Shown: positions 36,494 to 47,556, counted from the first letter of the stretch. The stretch: DNA of 64,000 bases from a gamma proteobacterium NOR5-3 (GCA_000158155.1 DS999405.1:833623-897622), one strand, 5' to 3'. Numbers and translations: made by a program. Notes: generated by a model from the sequence alone, not told the origin.

Positions 36494-37021
36494 TCACGCG
36501 TTAAGCCCCTTAATTTCCACATCTCGAAATTCGTCAAAGAGACGCATGCTCCACGCCAGCATGACATCAATATGCGGCATGAGCTGGGACTCTTCCAAAA
36601 GACTCTGTTCACTCTTGGGAACAATCTCGCGCACCACAAAAACCAGAGCCATAACAATGAGCATCCCACGCAAAACGCCAAACACGGAGCCGAGCAGCCT
36701 GTCCAGAATGCCCAGCCCCGTGGCCTTGACGATACTGGCAAACAGTTTTGCGGTGAGAGAGCTTGCCACCAGCGTGAGAACAAACAGCAATGACCAGGCG
36801 ACGATATAACGCCCCGTGCGGTTTGCGATTAAGTCACCGATCTGATCAGCGACGGTGACCGCCAGCAAATTCGCGACGATAAAAGCCACCACCCATCCCG
36901 CAAGCGATATCGCTTCTCGCACGAAACCCCGCCACAGACTCAGGAGCGCAGAGAGCATCACGATCACTACGACAACCCAGTCAAAACCATTAAACAAACT
37001 GAGCTGGGGCCAATCACTCAC
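36494..37021 (-). CDS. cvpA: CvpA family membrane protein
   Basis: 175 residues with four predicted transmembrane helices. The first is WVVVVIVMLSALLSLWRGFVREAISLAGWV, of which WRGFVREA is the family signature. CvpA is needed for colicin V production and for envelope stress tolerance in E. coli and Salmonella; its biochemical role is open. GTG start overlapping the dedD stop by GTGA. Confidence 0.93.
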   Translation of the reverse strand: MSDWPQLSLFNGFDWVVVVIVMLSALLSLWRGFVREAISLAGWVVAFIVANLLAVTVADQIGDLIANRTGRYIVAWSLLFVLTLVASSLTAKLFASIVKATGLGILDRLLGSVFGVLRGMLIVMALVFVVREIVPKSEQSLLEESQLMPHIDVMLAWSMRLFDEFRDVEIKGLNA

Positions 37022-37620
37022 GGCAAATACCTTATGATCAGCGAATCGACGCGCCAGGTTTTATCAACGGCGTTTTTTACCGGCAGCAGCTCATCGCGGC
37101 TGTAGCGCGGCCCCACCAGTACGCGGTAAAGCACACGATCATCACGACGCATGCGTTTGACATAGCCCTTGTAACCAGCGGAGACCAATTCGTCGCGCAG
37201 TGACTCTGCGCGCGCCTTGTCACCCATGGTCGCGACCTGCAGTGAATAGGCGATGGGCAACCCATCCTCATCCATCGCCGGGGACTCCAGTGCCTCTCTG
37301 GCGTCGTCCAGGCTTGCCAGAGGCATAGTGACATCGCTCGCAGGGAGCGGTGCAGGTTCAACATCCGAAGACAGCTCTTCATCGGGGAACTCTACGTCTT
37401 GCGTCTCAAGATTCTGGGCCAGGGCCTTTTTTCCTGACCGAAGTCCCAAACTATCCGGCTCTGGCAGCGGCGTCAGATCCACCGGCGGCGCCTGCGGTAC
37501 CACCACGCGAAGATCATCGGCTTTGTCGGCCCCGGGCACAAAGATAATCGGCCAAAAGACCACTGCCAGCGCGACCAGAATAAGTGCGCCCACAAGGCGT
37601 TGTTTTACGAGATTGTCCAC
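37018..37620 (-). CDS. SPOR-domain protein, DedD-like
   Basis: 200 residues. One transmembrane helix near the N-terminus (LVGALILVALAVVFWPIIFV) is followed by a Pro/Glu-rich linker and a C-terminal SPOR domain (YSLQVATMGDKARAESLRDEL, then YRVLVGPRY) that binds denuded glycans at the septum. This fits DedD, a cell-division protein. GTG start. Six bases after folC; the folC-dedD-cvpA-purF order is the standard one. Confidence 0.92.
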   Translation of the reverse strand: MDNLVKQRLVGALILVALAVVFWPIIFVPGADKADDLRVVVPQAPPVDLTPLPEPDSLGLRSGKKALAQNLETQDVEFPDEELSSDVEPAPLPASDVTMPLASLDDAREALESPAMDEDGLPIAYSLQVATMGDKARAESLRDELVSAGYKGYVKRMRRDDRVLYRVLVGPRYSRDELLPVKNAVDKTWRVDSLIIRYLP

Positions 37621-37626
37621 CAGTTG

Positions 37627-38913
37627 TCAGGGCTCGTCTGAGGCGCTCGGGAGTTCAAGCTTCAAGAGACTCATTATACCCGCAACGCTGTGGAAAGAGC
37701 CGCAGACCACCAAACGATCGCCAGCGGAACTACCCGCGAGCAACTGCGTCCAGACGGCCTCAGCGCTAAACTCACCCTGAGGGATTGCCACCCCCACATC
37801 ATCCAGCGCCTGCCAGATCACCTCCGGTGACGCCGCGCGGTCAATACCTGGAATCGCTAATGCGCAGGCGCCATCGACACCGGTAGCCAGAGCGGATGCC
37901 ATAGACGCCAGGTCCTTGTCTGCCATCAACCCCAGCGCAGCAATGGTCTGTCCCGCAATCGGTCGATCATTCAGATAGTCCACCATAGCCTGCATCGCAG
38001 CGGGGTTATGTGCCACATCCAGTAATAACTCTCGACCGGCAATATGGATGATTTGCCGACGCGCCGGCACGCGTAATCCGGCCAAACTCCGGGCGGTGAG
38101 ACGTTCATCTAAGGCTGGCCCCAGGAGACAGGCACAGACCTGAATCGCTGCGGCGACATTGCCGCCACGCAGGCCATCGGGCACAACAAAAGACAGGGTT
38201 TCCTCACTACCGTGCAAGCGCAGGGAGAGCGCCTGTGCGTCACTTTGCCAAAACCAGTGCTCACCAGCGTGCAGAGCCTGTGCACCGATTTCTTCAAGGG
38301 TCGCAAACAGCGTTGCAGGATAACTGGGCTCAGCAAGCACTGCGGGGCAGCCATAACGCGCTACCGCGGCTTTTTCTGGCGCTATTTTCTCCACGGTGTC
38401 ACCCAGCCAATGCTGATGATCCAGGTCGATAGCGGTGATCACAGCAAGATTCGCATCCACCACATTCACCGCATCCAGTCGACCGCCAAGCCCCACTTCC
38501 ATGATGGCCACATCAACCTGCTGCTCTTTGAAAATCCAAAAAGCTGCCAGCGTGGCGAACTCAAAATACGTTAAGGTGACATCTCCCCGCGCGGCTTCTA
38601 TGGCCGTAAAGGCCTCCAAAATCTGCTCGTCACTCACCGGGTCGCCATTTACCGCGATGCGTTCGTTGAAAGTCAGGAGATGCGGAGACGTATAGCGCCC
38701 GGTGCGTTTACCGTGCTGGCGAAGAATGGCCTCGCTGCTGTACACCACACTGCCCTTGCCATTGGTGCCTGCGACGGTAATGACATCCAGATCATAGGGC
38801 AGCAAATGCAGGTTTTCGGCGGCGATGCGAACCCGAGCGAGACCCAGATCAATATCGACCGGATGAAGCTGCTCCAGGTAGCGCAGCCATTCTCCCAGTG
38901 TGCGGTCAGGCAT
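37627..38913 (-). CDS. folC: dihydrofolate synthase / folylpolyglutamate synthase
   Basis: 428 residues from the ATG at 38913; upstream in-frame codons to 39051 are only the antisense-frame shadow of the accD tail. The Mur-ligase-type ATP site is [18 protein letters not shown], followed by the [11 protein letters not shown] loop, and [22 protein letters not shown] carries the Mg-linked residues (in two parts: [17 protein letters not shown]). FolC adds glutamate to folates. It overlaps the end of accD by eight bases, so it is coupled to it. Confidence 0.95.
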   Translation of the reverse strand: MPDRTLGEWLRYLEQLHPVDIDLGLARVRIAAENLHLLPYDLDVITVAGTNGKGSVVYSSEAILRQHGKRTGRYTSPHLLTFNERIAVNGDPVSDEQILEAFTAIEAARGDVTLTYFEFATLAAFWIFKEQQVDVAIMEVGLGGRLDAVNVVDANLAVITAIDLDHQHWLGDTVEKIAPEKAAVARYGCPAVLAEPSYPATLFATLEEIGAQALHAGEHWFWQSDAQALSLRLHGSEETLSFVVPDGLRGGNVAAAIQVCACLLGPALDERLTARSLAGLRVPARRQIIHIAGRELLLDVAHNPAAMQAMVDYLNDRPIAGQTIAALGLMADKDLASMASALATGVDGACALAIPGIDRAASPEVIWQALDDVGVAIPQGEFSAEAVWTQLLAGSSAGDRLVVCGSFHSVAGIMSLLKLELPSASDEP

Positions 38914-40150
38914 CCGATTTTTTGTCGGAAGACTCCTCATCAGTCTCGGAGTCCGGATCGTTCTCAGCATCCACAGAGTCTTCTGCCTCTGAGATGTTTG
39001 AATCCGGGTCATCCTCGGACGACTCAGGTTCACTGCTGGCGGAGCTGTCACTCAGTTCATCGTTCGTATCATCATCCGAGTTCAATGCACTGGATTCTTC
39101 GCCGTCAGCATCGCTGTCATCCCCGCCCTCAGCGTCGACAACAGCTGATTCCTCGTCAGCTGAGGCCTCGGTCTGCACAGCAGTGTCTTCAGAATCAGAG
39201 TCGGAATCAGAGTCGCCATCGCCTTCGGGAGACTCTTCGGCAACTGCAGTGAGATCTACCGCGAGCTCCGGAGGCGCTTCCAAAGAGGCCAACGCCGGCA
39301 CGCCGGTGAGCTTCGCCAATATGCGGGCAATCGTGTCACGCAACTCCAGCCGGGGCACGATCATGTCTATGGCGCCATGCTCCAGCAGGAACTCGCTGCG
39401 CTGGAACCCCTTGGGCAACTTTTGCCGGATTGTTTGTTCAATAATGTTGGGGCCAGCGAATCCTGCTCGAGCATCGGGCTCCGCGATGTTCAGGTCGCCC
39501 AGAAGAGCCAGAGAGGCTGACACACCACCATAAATAGGATCAGTGAGTACTGACACGTAGGGCACCGACTCGGTATGCATACGCTCAATCACCGCGCTGG
39601 TCTTCGCCATCTGCATCAGCGAAATCAACGCTTCCTGCATGCGCGCACCGCCGGAAGCGGCAAAGCAAACAAGCGGGATTCGTTCTTTCAGTGCAAGCTG
39701 TGCCGCCTGAGAAAACTTTTCTCCCACGGCCTGGCCCATGGAGCCCCCATGGAAACCAAACTCAAACGCCACCGCTATTACGGGCAAGGTATGCAGGGTG
39801 CCGCGCATGGCCACAAGTGCATCTCGCTCTCCCGTGGACTTTTGCGCTGCGGCAAGCCTCGCGGAATACTTTTTCTTGTCGCGAAAGCGAAGACGATCCA
39901 CCGGCTCAATGTTCGCGAACACCTCTTCACGACCTTCTTTGTCCAGGAAAAGATCAAGCCGCTTTCGAGCGCCCACACGCATGTGGTGTTCGCATTTAGG
40001 GCAGACATTCGCATTCCGCTCAAGATCCGGACGATAGAGCACCGCCTCGCACTTGATGCACTTGGTCCAGACTCCCTCGGGAACCGTGGCCCGCTTGGAA
40101 CCTTCTGCTTTACTAATGCCCGAGGGCAATATTTTGTCGATCCAGCTCAT
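38906..40150 (-). CDS. accD: acetyl-CoA carboxylase carboxyltransferase beta subunit, with acidic tail
   Basis: 414 residues. The first 295 or so are ordinary AccD: the zinc ribbon [16 protein letters not shown]...CPKC, then the crotonase-like body with [23 protein letters not shown] (in two parts: [18 protein letters not shown]) and [22 protein letters not shown]. coli AccD ends at 304 residues. Here about 115 extra residues follow, almost all Asp, Glu and Ser with some Ala and Asn, ending SDKKSDA. The tail has no predicted fold and overlaps the folC start. Partner AccA is not in this window. The tail is a striking extra. Confidence 0.95.
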   Translation of the reverse strand: MSWIDKILPSGISKAEGSKRATVPEGVWTKCIKCEAVLYRPDLERNANVCPKCEHHMRVGARKRLDLFLDKEGREEVFANIEPVDRLRFRDKKKYSARLAAAQKSTGERDALVAMRGTLHTLPVIAVAFEFGFHGGSMGQAVGEKFSQAAQLALKERIPLVCFAASGGARMQEALISLMQMAKTSAVIERMHTESVPYVSVLTDPIYGGVSASLALLGDLNIAEPDARAGFAGPNIIEQTIRQKLPKGFQRSEFLLEHGAIDMIVPRLELRDTIARILAKLTGVPALASLEAPPELAVDLTAVAEESPEGDGDSDSDSDSEDTAVQTEASADEESAVVDAEGGDDSDADGEESSALNSDDDTNDELSDSSASSEPESSEDDPDSNISEAEDSVDAENDPDSETDEESSDKKSDA

Positions 40151-40201
40151 GGAGCTCTCTCCAGCACGCGATGCCTTGGCATTATACGCATCCAGCGGGC
40201 C

Positions 40202-41032
40202 TTAGGCTGCGCTGGAAACATTTCCATCAACATGTTCCCGAATATCACTGAGCATATCTCGCGCAGCTGCCAAAACAGCCGCATCATCCCCACCCGCCTG
40301 CGCGACGTCAGCAAGACGCTGAACCAGCGCGGAACCGATGACCACTCCATCGGACACCGCCGCCACGGCCGCCGCCGAGGGCCCGTCTTTAATGCCAAAT
40401 CCCACACAAATGGGCAATGATGTGTGGGATCGAATCTCCGCTACCGACCGCGCAACAGCCTCACGGTCCAGGTTACCGGCACCGGTAACACCTTTGAGTG
40501 ACACGTAATAAATAAAGCCACTCGCCTCTTTCGCTATAAGATCCATGCGCGCTGCAGGCGTGGTGGGCGCAATCAGGAAAATGTTATCCATGCCCACCCT
40601 GCGCAGTTCGTGATTCAAACCCGCGACTTCTTCCGGCGGAATGTCGACGGTCAGCAGCGCATCCACGCCACTGGCGAAAGCGCGGTCCGCAAACTGGGCA
40701 TGCCCCATGTGCTCCACAGGATTGGCGTACCCCATCAGCAACACCGGCGTATGCTCATTGTGTTTGCGAAACTCGGTCATCACCTCGAGCACACCTCGCA
40801 AACGCATACCGCGCTCCAACGCCCGCTCGTGCCCCCGCTGTATCACCGGGCCCTCCGACATGGGGTCCGAGAACGGCACACCGAGCTCAATAATATCGGC
40901 CCCGGCTTCCACCAGGGTGAACATCAGCTCCACCGTCAACTCAACACCGGGGTCGCCCGCGACAATATAGGGTATGACGGCCTTTCGTCCCCGCGCCTTG
41001 AGCTCTGTAAAACAAGCGGCTATGCGACTCAT
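40202..41032 (-). CDS. trpA: tryptophan synthase alpha subunit
   Basis: 276 residues, TIM barrel cleaving indole-glycerol phosphate to indole. Catalytic Glu and Asp are in DIIELGVPFSDPMSEGPVIQ, and the phosphate loop in VGFGIKDGPS. Seven bases after trpB, then accD follows after 51 bases. ATG start. Confidence 0.96.
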   Translation of the reverse strand: MSRIAACFTELKARGRKAVIPYIVAGDPGVELTVELMFTLVEAGADIIELGVPFSDPMSEGPVIQRGHERALERGMRLRGVLEVMTEFRKHNEHTPVLLMGYANPVEHMGHAQFADRAFASGVDALLTVDIPPEEVAGLNHELRRVGMDNIFLIAPTTPAARMDLIAKEASGFIYYVSLKGVTGAGNLDREAVARSVAEIRSHTSLPICVGFGIKDGPSAAAVAAVSDGVVIGSALVQRLADVAQAGGDDAAVLAAARDMLSDIREHVDGNVSSAA

Positions 41033-41039
41033 GGGCGGC

Positions 41040-42260
41040 TCACACCTCTATCCCTTCAAGACGGGCAACCGTCAGAATATCCTTATCGCCGCGCCCGGAC
41101 AGATTCACAACGATATGTTGATCCGGCGTCATGGTAGCGGCGAGCCGCTCTGCATAGGCCAGCGCATGCGCGGTTTCCAGGGCCGGCATAATGCCTTCTA
41201 CCCGCGTGGTTTTATGAAAAGCCGCCAGCGCCTCCTCATCATTTGCCGACACATAGTTCACCCGGCCAATATCCTTCAACCAGGAGTGTTCGGGGCCAAC
41301 GCCCGGGTAATCAAGTCCTGCAGACACCGAGTGGGTATGAGTAATCTGCCCATCAGCATCCTGCATGAGGTAGGTGCGATTGCCATGCAGGACGCCGGGG
41401 GATCCAGCCGATAACGGCGCCGCATGCTGCCCTGTCTCTATACCTAAACCGCCCGCCTCAACGCCATACATGGCAACCGTTTCATCGTTCAAAAACGGGT
41501 GGAATAAACCAATGGCGTTGGAGCCCCCACCGACACAGGCGACCAGCGCATCGGGCAATTTTCCGTTTTGCGCAAGGCATTGAGCCCGAGCTTCGCGACC
41601 AATGACGCACTGAAAATCGCGTACCAACATGGGGTACGGATGAGGGCCTGCAACAGTGCCGATGATATAAAAGGTGTTATCAACATTGGTGACCCAATCC
41701 CGCATCGCCTCGTTCATGGCATCTTTGAGCGTTGCAGAGCCAGAAGTCACAGGCACCACCGTCGCCCCGAGCAGCTTCATCCGATACACATTCAGAGACT
41801 GCCTCTGCACGTCTTCAGCGCCCATGAAGACATGGCATTCCAGCCCCAGCCTCGCTGCGATGGTTGCCGTGGCGACGCCGTGCTGCCCCGCACCGGTTTC
41901 CGCAATAACCCGCGGCTTGCCCATATGCTTGGCCAGCAGCGCCTGCCCGACGGTGTTGTTTACCTTGTGCGCGCCCGTGTGGTTGAGGTCTTCACGCTTG
42001 AAAAAGATCCTCGCACCGCCGATCTCATCCGACCAGCGCCGCGCCTCATAGAGCGGCGACGGGCGTCCTACGTAATGCGCCAGATCGTAGTCAAACTCAG
42101 CCTGGAAATCCGCGTCCTCAGACAGCTGTCGATAAACCGCTTCAAGTTCGGCCAGCGCCGACATCAGCGTCTCGGCAACGTACTTGCCGCCGTAGGACCC
42201 GAATCGTCCGTCAGCATCGGGCTGATTGGAGAAACTCAGGGGGTTCAAATCAATAGTCAT
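41040..42260 (-). CDS. trpB: tryptophan synthase beta subunit
   Basis: 406 residues, PLP enzyme joining indole and serine. The PLP lysine is in [15 protein letters not shown], the phosphate-binding loop in [10 protein letters not shown], and substrate motifs in [13 protein letters not shown]. The ATG overlaps the trpF stop by ATGA. Typical TrpB1 length. Confidence 0.97.
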   Translation of the reverse strand: MTIDLNPLSFSNQPDADGRFGSYGGKYVAETLMSALAELEAVYRQLSEDADFQAEFDYDLAHYVGRPSPLYEARRWSDEIGGARIFFKREDLNHTGAHKVNNTVGQALLAKHMGKPRVIAETGAGQHGVATATIAARLGLECHVFMGAEDVQRQSLNVYRMKLLGATVVPVTSGSATLKDAMNEAMRDWVTNVDNTFYIIGTVAGPHPYPMLVRDFQCVIGREARAQCLAQNGKLPDALVACVGGGSNAIGLFHPFLNDETVAMYGVEAGGLGIETGQHAAPLSAGSPGVLHGNRTYLMQDADGQITHTHSVSAGLDYPGVGPEHSWLKDIGRVNYVSANDEEALAAFHKTTRVEGIMPALETAHALAYAERLAATMTPDQHIVVNLSGRGDKDILTVARLEGIEV

Positions 42261-42898
42261 ACCGCTGCATCCTCATGCTTGCGTTGGTCAGCTTGCCGTA
42301 CTGCTGCGATAAATGCTCGCAGGCGCCCGGGGTCTTTATCGCCGGCGGCGTTTTCCACGCCGCCGCTTACATCTACTGCCTGTGGCGCGACCAGATGGAT
42401 CGCCGCCGCCACATTATCTGAGGTCAAGCCACCCGCCAAAATCCAGGGCCGATGCAACACCGGGATACGCTCCCAGGCAAAGGTGTCCCCGGTACCGCCG
42501 GGGGCATCGGGCCGCCAGGCATCAAAGAGCACCGCCCGCGCGTTTTGGTGCTCCTGCAAGAGTGCCTGAACGTCCACCTGAGGCCGCATGCTTATGGCTT
42601 TGATGTAGGGTCGTCCAAACTGCGCACAAAAGGCGGCTGACTCCGACCCGTGAAACTGCAGACAGTCCAGAGCGCAGCTATCCAGAACCCGCATCACCTC
42701 GTCCACCTCTGGATCCACAAACAAGCCCACGGTAGTCACCAGCGCCTGCGTCGCATGAATGACCTCAACCGCCTGGGATACCGATACTGCGCGTGAGCTG
42801 TGCGGATAAAACACAAGACCGAGAGCGTCGGCACCGGCATCGCAGGCCCGCTCCGCTACTGCGGCACTGCGCACCCCGCATATCTTGACCCGAGTCAT
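42257..42898 (-). CDS. trpF: phosphoribosylanthranilate isomerase
   Basis: 213 residues from the ATG at 42898, where the family start [11 protein letters not shown] begins. Catalytic Cys (KICG) and Asp (LVFDAWRP-type: [16 protein letters not shown]) and the phosphate site [10 protein letters not shown] are all present. The open frame runs on to 43288 but that part lies over truA. First gene of the trpFBA block, 61 bases after truA; coupled to trpB. Confidence 0.95.
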   Translation of the reverse strand: MTRVKICGVRSAAVAERACDAGADALGLVFYPHSSRAVSVSQAVEVIHATQALVTTVGLFVDPEVDEVMRVLDSCALDCLQFHGSESAAFCAQFGRPYIKAISMRPQVDVQALLQEHQNARAVLFDAWRPDAPGGTGDTFAWERIPVLHRPWILAGGLTSDNVAAAIHLVAPQAVDVSGGVENAAGDKDPGRLRAFIAAVRQADQRKHEDAAV

Positions 42899-42959
42899 TC
42901 GCTGCGCGTGTCCTTTTACGACGGATTTAAAAGCGCGCAATGATAGCAGAAGCTCGGGC

Positions 42960-43814
42960 TTATTCCTGCGTCGCAGAGGGGAAGAATGGCAAATCCGCCG
43001 AGCCAGGAACCGACCGCGATTCGGGATAGCGAACCCCGGTGAGATACAAGCCCTGAGGGGGGGCCGTAGCGGCGGCCTGCGTTCTGTCCCGGCCGGCAAG
43101 CAGTTCCCCAAGCCAGCCTGCGGGCTGCTCGCACAGCCCCACCTGAAGGCAGGAACCGACAATATTACGCACCATATGGTGTAAAAACGCGTTCGCCACC
43201 ACGCGGATCTGAATAATATCGCCGCGACGAAAAACCTGCGTGCTCTCCATAAAGCGCATGGGCGTGGTGGACTGGCAGGAGGCCGCACGAAACGCTGAAA
43301 AGTCCTGCTCGCCCAGGAGGGCTTGCAGGCTGCAACGCATGAGATTCGCGTCGAGGGGCTGACGCACCCACACCATGCGATTGGCCAGCAACGCCGATGG
43401 CGTGCGCGTATTGGCGATCAAATAATCGTACTGACGGGCCACCGCGCTGTGGCGAGCATGAAAATCTTCCGCGACCGACAGACCATCGGTCAGGCGAACA
43501 TCCAGGGGAAGCTGCGCGTTGGCACCAACGATCCAGGCCTTAAGACTGCGGTCACAAGGTGCATCAAAATGGAGCCACTGAGCCGCGGCATGTACGCCGG
43601 TGTCTGTGCGCCCGGCACAAAATACGCGCACAGGACTGTTAGCGATCTTTGATAATGCGACCTCGACCTCGGTCTGAACGGTCCGCACCTTCGGCAGTTG
43701 GGGCTGAGACTGCCAGCCACTGTACGCGCTGCCGTCGTATTCAATTTTAAGGGCAACGCGCTGCCCGGCAGGCAGCACGTCAGTAGAGAAAGGCGGACTT
43801 AGGAGCTCAGGCAA
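42960..43814 (-). CDS. truA: tRNA pseudouridine synthase A
   Basis: 284 residues, forms pseudouridine at 38-40 of tRNAs. The body begins RVALKIEYDGSAYSGWQ, and the catalytic Asp is in CAGRTDTGVHAAAQ. Further family pieces are ANAFLHHMVRNIVGS and AATAPPQGLYL. The start is uncertain: a TTG at 43814 (overlapping the fimV stop by eight bases) or a GTG at 43778, neither with a clear ribosome site. The fimV-truA-trpF order is conserved. Confidence 0.94.
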   Translation of the reverse strand: MPELLSPPFSTDVLPAGQRVALKIEYDGSAYSGWQSQPQLPKVRTVQTEVEVALSKIANSPVRVFCAGRTDTGVHAAAQWLHFDAPCDRSLKAWIVGANAQLPLDVRLTDGLSVAEDFHARHSAVARQYDYLIANTRTPSALLANRMVWVRQPLDANLMRCSLQALLGEQDFSAFRAASCQSTTPMRFMESTQVFRRGDIIQIRVVANAFLHHMVRNIVGSCLQVGLCEQPAGWLGELLAGRDRTQAAATAPPQGLYLTGVRYPESRSVPGSADLPFFPSATQE

Positions 43815-46281
43815 TGCGTGTCAAAAGATCGCGCGATTCCTGCTGCTGCTCCTCGGTGCCCTTTTCCATCACTTCTTCAAGGATACCGCGAGCGCCCTCA
43901 CTGTCACCCATATCGAGGTAGGCCCGAGCCAGATCCAGCTTGGTCGCCATCTGGTCAGCGTCATCTGCGATGAGTAAGTCTTCGTCATCTGCATCATCAA
44001 CGTCAGCGGTGTCTGCGGGAGCATCGTCAGTGGAGACGAATGCGTCAGAGAGGTCGAGCTCTTCTTCGGCATTGACGAAGTCCAGTTCGCCATCTTCGGC
44101 ATTAAAAGGACTCACTTCTTCTATTTCAAGATGCTCAAACTCAATGGACTCGATATTTTCATCGGGTTCGGGATCAGACCCCAGGGCCAAATCTGCCTCT
44201 TCGGCATCTTCGAGACTGAGTTCCGGTGCATCGGAGACATCGGCAAGCTCAGACTCCAGGCTGACCGGTTCAATATCCAAAGATTCACCTGGCTCACCCG
44301 GATCTTCATCCGGATTCTTGACCGCCGCGGGTTCTTCCTGGATGTCATCCATGAAGCTTGGCGTTGCGGCGCTGCTGGCACCGGCGCCAAGAAGCGCCTC
44401 TCCCCGGGCAATGGAATCGGGGCTACCATGCTTGCGAAGCTCTTCCAGCTGTTCGGCTGCACTGGCCTCTTCACCCATGTCCACGTACAGCTCAATCAGC
44501 TTCACGCGATAGGCACCGTTGCCGGGATCGCTGGTGATGGCAGTTTCGAGCAGTTCGATGGCCTGCAGGTAGCGTCCGTAGGCAATATAAATATCGGCCT
44601 CGGCCAGCGCATCCCCCGCCGAGCCCTCATCGATGTAATCATCGTGCTTACGCTCGCCATAACCACGACTGCCTCCGCGGGAGTGCGGCTCTTCAACCGC
44701 GGGGGCCGACTCCACGGGTTCTTCAGTTTCTTCCGCAGTGGCCGCTGCCGCCAATGCGGACTCCTGCGAAAAGTCGTCGGGATCAGGTGCGTCGAACGAC
44801 TCGGTTTTAAGATTAACACCCGCGAACACATCATCCTCTTCCGACGTGGACGCACCACCTCGTCCGGCGCCCTGCGCATCGTCACTCTTGGCACGCCGAC
44901 GCAGAAACAAAGCCACCGCCGCGGCAATAGCCAGCAGCACACCCGACAGGGGCAACCAGGGAATACCGCTCGCCGGGGACTGAGGTGCGCCCGCTGAGGG
45001 TGCGGACGTCTGTGCCGGCGGCGCTGCCGTGACTACCGGCGCAGCTGCCTGAGCCGCTGCCGCCGCTTCCCGCGCCTCGCGCAATGCCTGCTCCAGGGTC
45101 GCTATTTGCTCGTCCTTTAAAGAGACGATTTGCTCCAACGTGTCCAGACGTGTGGCCATGGCATCGAGCTGTGCGGCCAACTCCGAGGAGCCGGAGGACT
45201 CTCCTGCCGGGGTGGCATCCGCGATATCACTGACCGGTGCGTCCATAACACTGGGCTGAGTAGACCCGGCGCTAGCGGCCTGATCAGCTCTATTGGAAGA
45301 AGCATCCACAGATGCCTCGCGATCGGCACTTTGGGACTGTGTGTCTGCAGAGCTGTCAGCTGAAACTCTCAAGGTCGCCGCTGCGGTTACCCCGGGAGCC
45401 CCGCGACCCGCGCGCCACTCCTGATTCTGTTCCCGCACCTCGTCAAGCGCACGCGCCAGATCGTCAGAACTGATCTCTCCCGCGGCAGGAAGATAAATAA
45501 TGTAGCCGGCCTTGATCTGATTGATATTGCCATTGATGAACGCTTCAGGGTTTAAGCGCTGTATTTCCAGCATCGCCTGCTGAACCGACACCCCTTTGGG
45601 CTTGCCCTGGGAGGCAATCTGCCACAGCGTTTCGTCGCGCTTGACCATATAGCGATTGCCGGAACGCGGCATGCCGACGGTTTCTGCCGAAAAAGCACGC
45701 TCGGGCATTTGCCCGGCAGGAAGACTGCTTTCTCTGAGCGCTACTGAGTCATCGCGGCTGCTCTGCGCCTGCTGTGCACGGGACTCTTCAGCCAGAGCCG
45801 GTTTTTCAAGATTGGTGTCCTGGCTCACACGCTCCACCGCGGAGACGGTGATCACGTCCTGGCGAAACGCCGGAGGATCCACCAACACGGTGTACTCGCG
45901 AAGCAAACGCCCTGAAGGCCAGCGTGCTTCAATAATCAGATCAATAAAGGGCTCCAACACGGCGTCGTCGGTACTGAGCCGAATCACCCCGCGTCCGCTA
46001 TTCTCATCAACCTCGACATCAAACTTGATGCTGGTGAGAAAGTAGCTGCGCTCCACGCCCAGGCGATCAAAATCGTCGCCCGCCGCGAGGCGGATACGAA
46101 TGTCATCGATCGTCAGCTCCCGGGTATCGAGAAGCTCAACCTCAGCCCGCAAGGGTTCGTTGAGGAACGATTGCATCTCTATCTCACCGAGACCCAACGC
46201 CAACGCAGGCAATGCCGCCGCCGCCCCGTACGCGATTACTGCTGCATGCACAGCAGCCCTGACCCCGACCCTAGTCACCAT
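43807..46281 (-). CDS. fimV: FimV-like peptidoglycan-binding polarity protein
   Basis: 824 residues. A signal peptide (HAAVIAYGAAAALPALALG) opens the protein; a FimV N-terminal domain and a LysM domain (YMVKRDETLWQIASQGKPKG...IKAGYIIYLP) follow. Then come an Ala/Gln-rich coiled coil, one transmembrane helix (WLPLSGVLLAIAAAVALFL), a long acidic cytoplasmic segment with one TPR-like section, and the C-terminal FimV helix-loop (KLDLARAYLDMGDSEGARGIL). It acts in polar localisation and type IV pilus twitching in Pseudomonas. ATG start, 227 bases after asd. Confidence 0.93.
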   Translation of the reverse strand: MVTRVGVRAAVHAAVIAYGAAAALPALALGLGEIEMQSFLNEPLRAEVELLDTRELTIDDIRIRLAAGDDFDRLGVERSYFLTSIKFDVEVDENSGRGVIRLSTDDAVLEPFIDLIIEARWPSGRLLREYTVLVDPPAFRQDVITVSAVERVSQDTNLEKPALAEESRAQQAQSSRDDSVALRESSLPAGQMPERAFSAETVGMPRSGNRYMVKRDETLWQIASQGKPKGVSVQQAMLEIQRLNPEAFINGNINQIKAGYIIYLPAAGEISSDDLARALDEVREQNQEWRAGRGAPGVTAAATLRVSADSSADTQSQSADREASVDASSNRADQAASAGSTQPSVMDAPVSDIADATPAGESSGSSELAAQLDAMATRLDTLEQIVSLKDEQIATLEQALREAREAAAAAQAAAPVVTAAPPAQTSAPSAGAPQSPASGIPWLPLSGVLLAIAAAVALFLRRRAKSDDAQGAGRGGASTSEEDDVFAGVNLKTESFDAPDPDDFSQESALAAAATAEETEEPVESAPAVEEPHSRGGSRGYGERKHDDYIDEGSAGDALAEADIYIAYGRYLQAIELLETAITSDPGNGAYRVKLIELYVDMGEEASAAEQLEELRKHGSPDSIARGEALLGAGASSAATPSFMDDIQEEPAAVKNPDEDPGEPGESLDIEPVSLESELADVSDAPELSLEDAEEADLALGSDPEPDENIESIEFEHLEIEEVSPFNAEDGELDFVNAEEELDLSDAFVSTDDAPADTADVDDADDEDLLIADDADQMATKLDLARAYLDMGDSEGARGILEEVMEKGTEEQQQESRDLLTRIA

Positions 46282-46508
46282 CGCCTCGCCTTTTTATTAC
46301 CCTGATTTGCCATTATGCCCGAAGCTTTCGGGTCTTAGGCGCTTTCTCTGACCATACCGCACTTCATTGCAGAAAAGGCTTTTTACACAACAGCTTGCGT
46401 CAAATTACCTACAAAATGCTGCAACTTGTAGAAATTTAGCCTTGCGCGCGCGGCGGCGTCAACCCCGAGGACAATCTCCCTCCCAGCCTGAACCTGACAA
46501 CAAGTCGA

Positions 46509-47534
46509 TTAAAGTAGCTTTTCGCGCGCTAACAATTCGGCGATTTGAACGCTGTTTAAGGCAGCTCCTTTACGTAGATTGTCCGAAACCACCCACAGAT
46601 TCAGGCCCCGGTCGCAGGAGATGTCTTCTCGGATTCGGCTCACAAACACGGCGTCTTGTCCCGCGGCATCTGTTACCGGGGTGGCATAAGCGCCGTCTTC
46701 GTGCTCATCGATGACCACCACACCCGGCGCCGCCTCCAGCAGCGACCGCGCCTGCTGTGCGCTGAGCTTGTCCCGCGTTTCGATGTGTATCGCTTCACTG
46801 TGACCGTGAAACACCGGCACCCGGACGCAGGTTGGGTTCACCGCAATAGAATCATCCTCAAAGATCTTCTGCGTCTCCCACACCATTTTCATCTCTTCCC
46901 GGGTGTAGCCGTTGTCCTGAAAGGTATCGATCTGCGGGAGCACGTTAAACGCAATTTGCCGGGGATAGACCTTGTTCTGTGCAGGCTGCCCGTTCAGCAG
47001 ACGGGCGGTCTGCCCGGCCAGTTCCTCTATGGCTGTTTTACCTGTGCCCGACACGGCCTGATAAGTCGCCACATTGATACGTGTAATACCCGCCGCGTCA
47101 TGCAGAGGTTTCAGCGCCACGAGCATTTGAATAGTGGAGCAGTTGGGATTTGCAATAATTCCCCGCGCATGAAAATCCGCCACCGCTTGGGGATTCACCT
47201 CTGGCACCACCAGCGGGATATCAACATCCCGGCGAAAGTGCGAGGTATTGTCGATCACCACGCAGCCTGCCCCCGCCGCTTTCGGCGCGTACTCCTGGGA
47301 AACGCTGCCGCCGGCTGAAAACAAGGCGATTTGCACCTTGGAAAAATCAAACCGCGCCAGATCCTGCACCGCGCATTGCTTGCCGCGATAGTTCATGCGC
47401 TTGCCCGCGGATCGCTCAGACGCCAGTAAATACAATTCCCCCACAGGAAAATCGCGCTGCTCGAGAATATCGACCATCGCCTCGCCCACCGCGCCCGTGG
47501 CGCCAACTACTGCTATATCGTAGGTATCACTCAT
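46509..47534 (-). CDS. asd: aspartate-semialdehyde dehydrogenase
   Basis: 341 residues from the ATG at 47534 (SDTYDIAVVGATGAVGEAM), the NADP-binding start; the frame reaches 47591 without similarity. The catalytic Cys is in NPNCSTIQMLV, with ASERSAGKRMNYRGK in the cofactor loop and the active-site His near HGHSEAIHIET. It makes aspartate semialdehyde for lysine, threonine and methionine synthesis. It is 22 bases after leuB, the common leuCDB-asd-fimV order. Confidence 0.96.
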   Translation of the reverse strand: MSDTYDIAVVGATGAVGEAMVDILEQRDFPVGELYLLASERSAGKRMNYRGKQCAVQDLARFDFSKVQIALFSAGGSVSQEYAPKAAGAGCVVIDNTSHFRRDVDIPLVVPEVNPQAVADFHARGIIANPNCSTIQMLVALKPLHDAAGITRINVATYQAVSGTGKTAIEELAGQTARLLNGQPAQNKVYPRQIAFNVLPQIDTFQDNGYTREEMKMVWETQKIFEDDSIAVNPTCVRVPVFHGHSEAIHIETRDKLSAQQARSLLEAAPGVVVIDEHEDGAYATPVTDAAGQDAVFVSRIREDISCDRGLNLWVVSDNLRKGAALNSVQIAELLAREKLL

Positions 47535-47556
47535 TACTTCGCTATCCGTCAGCTGT

